In this document: piece by piece, positions 63,781 through 64,000 of the stretch | Position numbering within the stretch: the first letter of the stretch is position 1 | Layout of the letters: each line of letters begins with the position of its first letter | NCBI RefSeq assembly: GCF_002954445.1 | Contig: NZ_MQWA01000001.1 | Coordinates: forward strand, 3,135,196 to 3,199,195 | Direction of reading: 5' to 3' | DNA length: 64,000 nucleotides | From: Rubritalea profundi | GTDB lineage: Bacteria; Verrucomicrobiota; Verrucomicrobiia; Verrucomicrobiales; Akkermansiaceae | Position numbers and translations under genes: made by a program | Notes under the pieces: model-generated | The model's input: the letters and a program-made list of their open reading frames with translations, nothing else | Database searches by the model: none | Told to the model about the DNA's origin: nothing

Positions 63781-64000
63781 GTCAGAATGTCAATCATAGA
63801 GTGTTCTGGTGAACACATCTCGGAAGCTTCTCCTATTCATCTCTCTTTTTAGTGCTGATTTGAACACATGATATCAGCAAGGGGACTCATCCCATCAGAA
63901 CCTGCTCAAAAATTTCTGATATACACACTCATTCTAAAAAAATCCTAGACAGTTCAATGCTTTGCCGACTAAATTCCGAAATGATCAAACTGCTGATATC
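63781..64000. other. Right-end non-coding stretch
   Basis: No reading frame is supported. GTGTTC-TGGT-GAACAC is a perfect 6-bp palindrome near 63802. TGATATCAGCA near 63869 recurs inverted as TGCTGATATC at the very end of the window. An attI or first cassette boundary could be here or beyond the end; I cannot identify it. Confidence 0.3.

Overview
The window looks like a chromosomal segment of a marine-type Verrucomicrobiota (PVC superphylum) bacterium. The reasons are the paired DUF1592-type cytochrome and DUF1552 genes, the PVC-type cytochrome c/beta-propeller proteins, many sulfatases and GQSN-motif (sialate O-acetylesterase-like) esterases, DUF1080 proteins, an ECF sigma factor coupled to a membrane Ser/Thr kinase, and traces of PEP-CTERM-like tails ending in LRRRK. 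No rRNA, tRNA or CRISPR array was seen.

Layout. 1-0.9 kb is a scar: a duplicated kinase tail next to a frameshifted transposase. 0.9-3.7 kb is a tightly coupled three-gene minus-strand operon: RimK-type glutamate ligase, AspA/AstE-type zinc deacylase and retropepsin-like (RimB-type) protease. 4.1-4.7 kb is a HigBA-like toxin-antitoxin pair behind a direct-repeat operator. 4.8-5.2 kb holds a PEP-CTERM remnant, its terminator, and a short MITE-like element that landed exactly in the kinase stop codon. 5.2-7.8 kb is the kinase/ECF sigma pair. From 8.5 to 39.3 kb nearly every gene is on the minus strand and exported: GQSN esterases, three formylglycine sulfatases, a PhoD phosphatase, a metallophosphoesterase, an alpha/beta esterase, a parallel beta-helix protein (GH110-like), a YdjY protein and cytochrome/propeller proteins. 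This looks like a polysaccharide-processing locus for a sulfated and acylated glycan. At 39.3-39.5 kb the orientation diverges and the plus strand carries DUF1080, a large PDZ/HEAT-repeat protein, another GQSN esterase, a broken FAD oxidoreductase, a DUF1080-cytochrome-propeller fusion, a C1B peptidase, a HExxH protein, a five-heme PA14 cytochrome with a propeller partner, and an M29 aminopeptidase. The right end carries a broken integron-type integrase with a GIY-YIG gene inside it.

How the genes may work together (inference): sulfatases and esterases strip substituents, while propeller dehydrogenase-like domains with c-type hemes and DUF1080 (3-keto-glycoside lyase/hydrolase family) could oxidise and then cleave glycosidic bonds in the periplasm. 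The fusion at 50.9-54.3 kb puts all three of those activities in one polypeptide and is the most suggestive candidate for an undescribed system.

The window also shows much gene decay: a transposase, a kinase tail, a PEP-CTERM gene, two copies of the PDZ/HEAT gene, an MFS-like/spermidine-synthase protein, an FAD oxidoreductase and an integrase. Several of these are single-base lesions that could also be sequencing errors.
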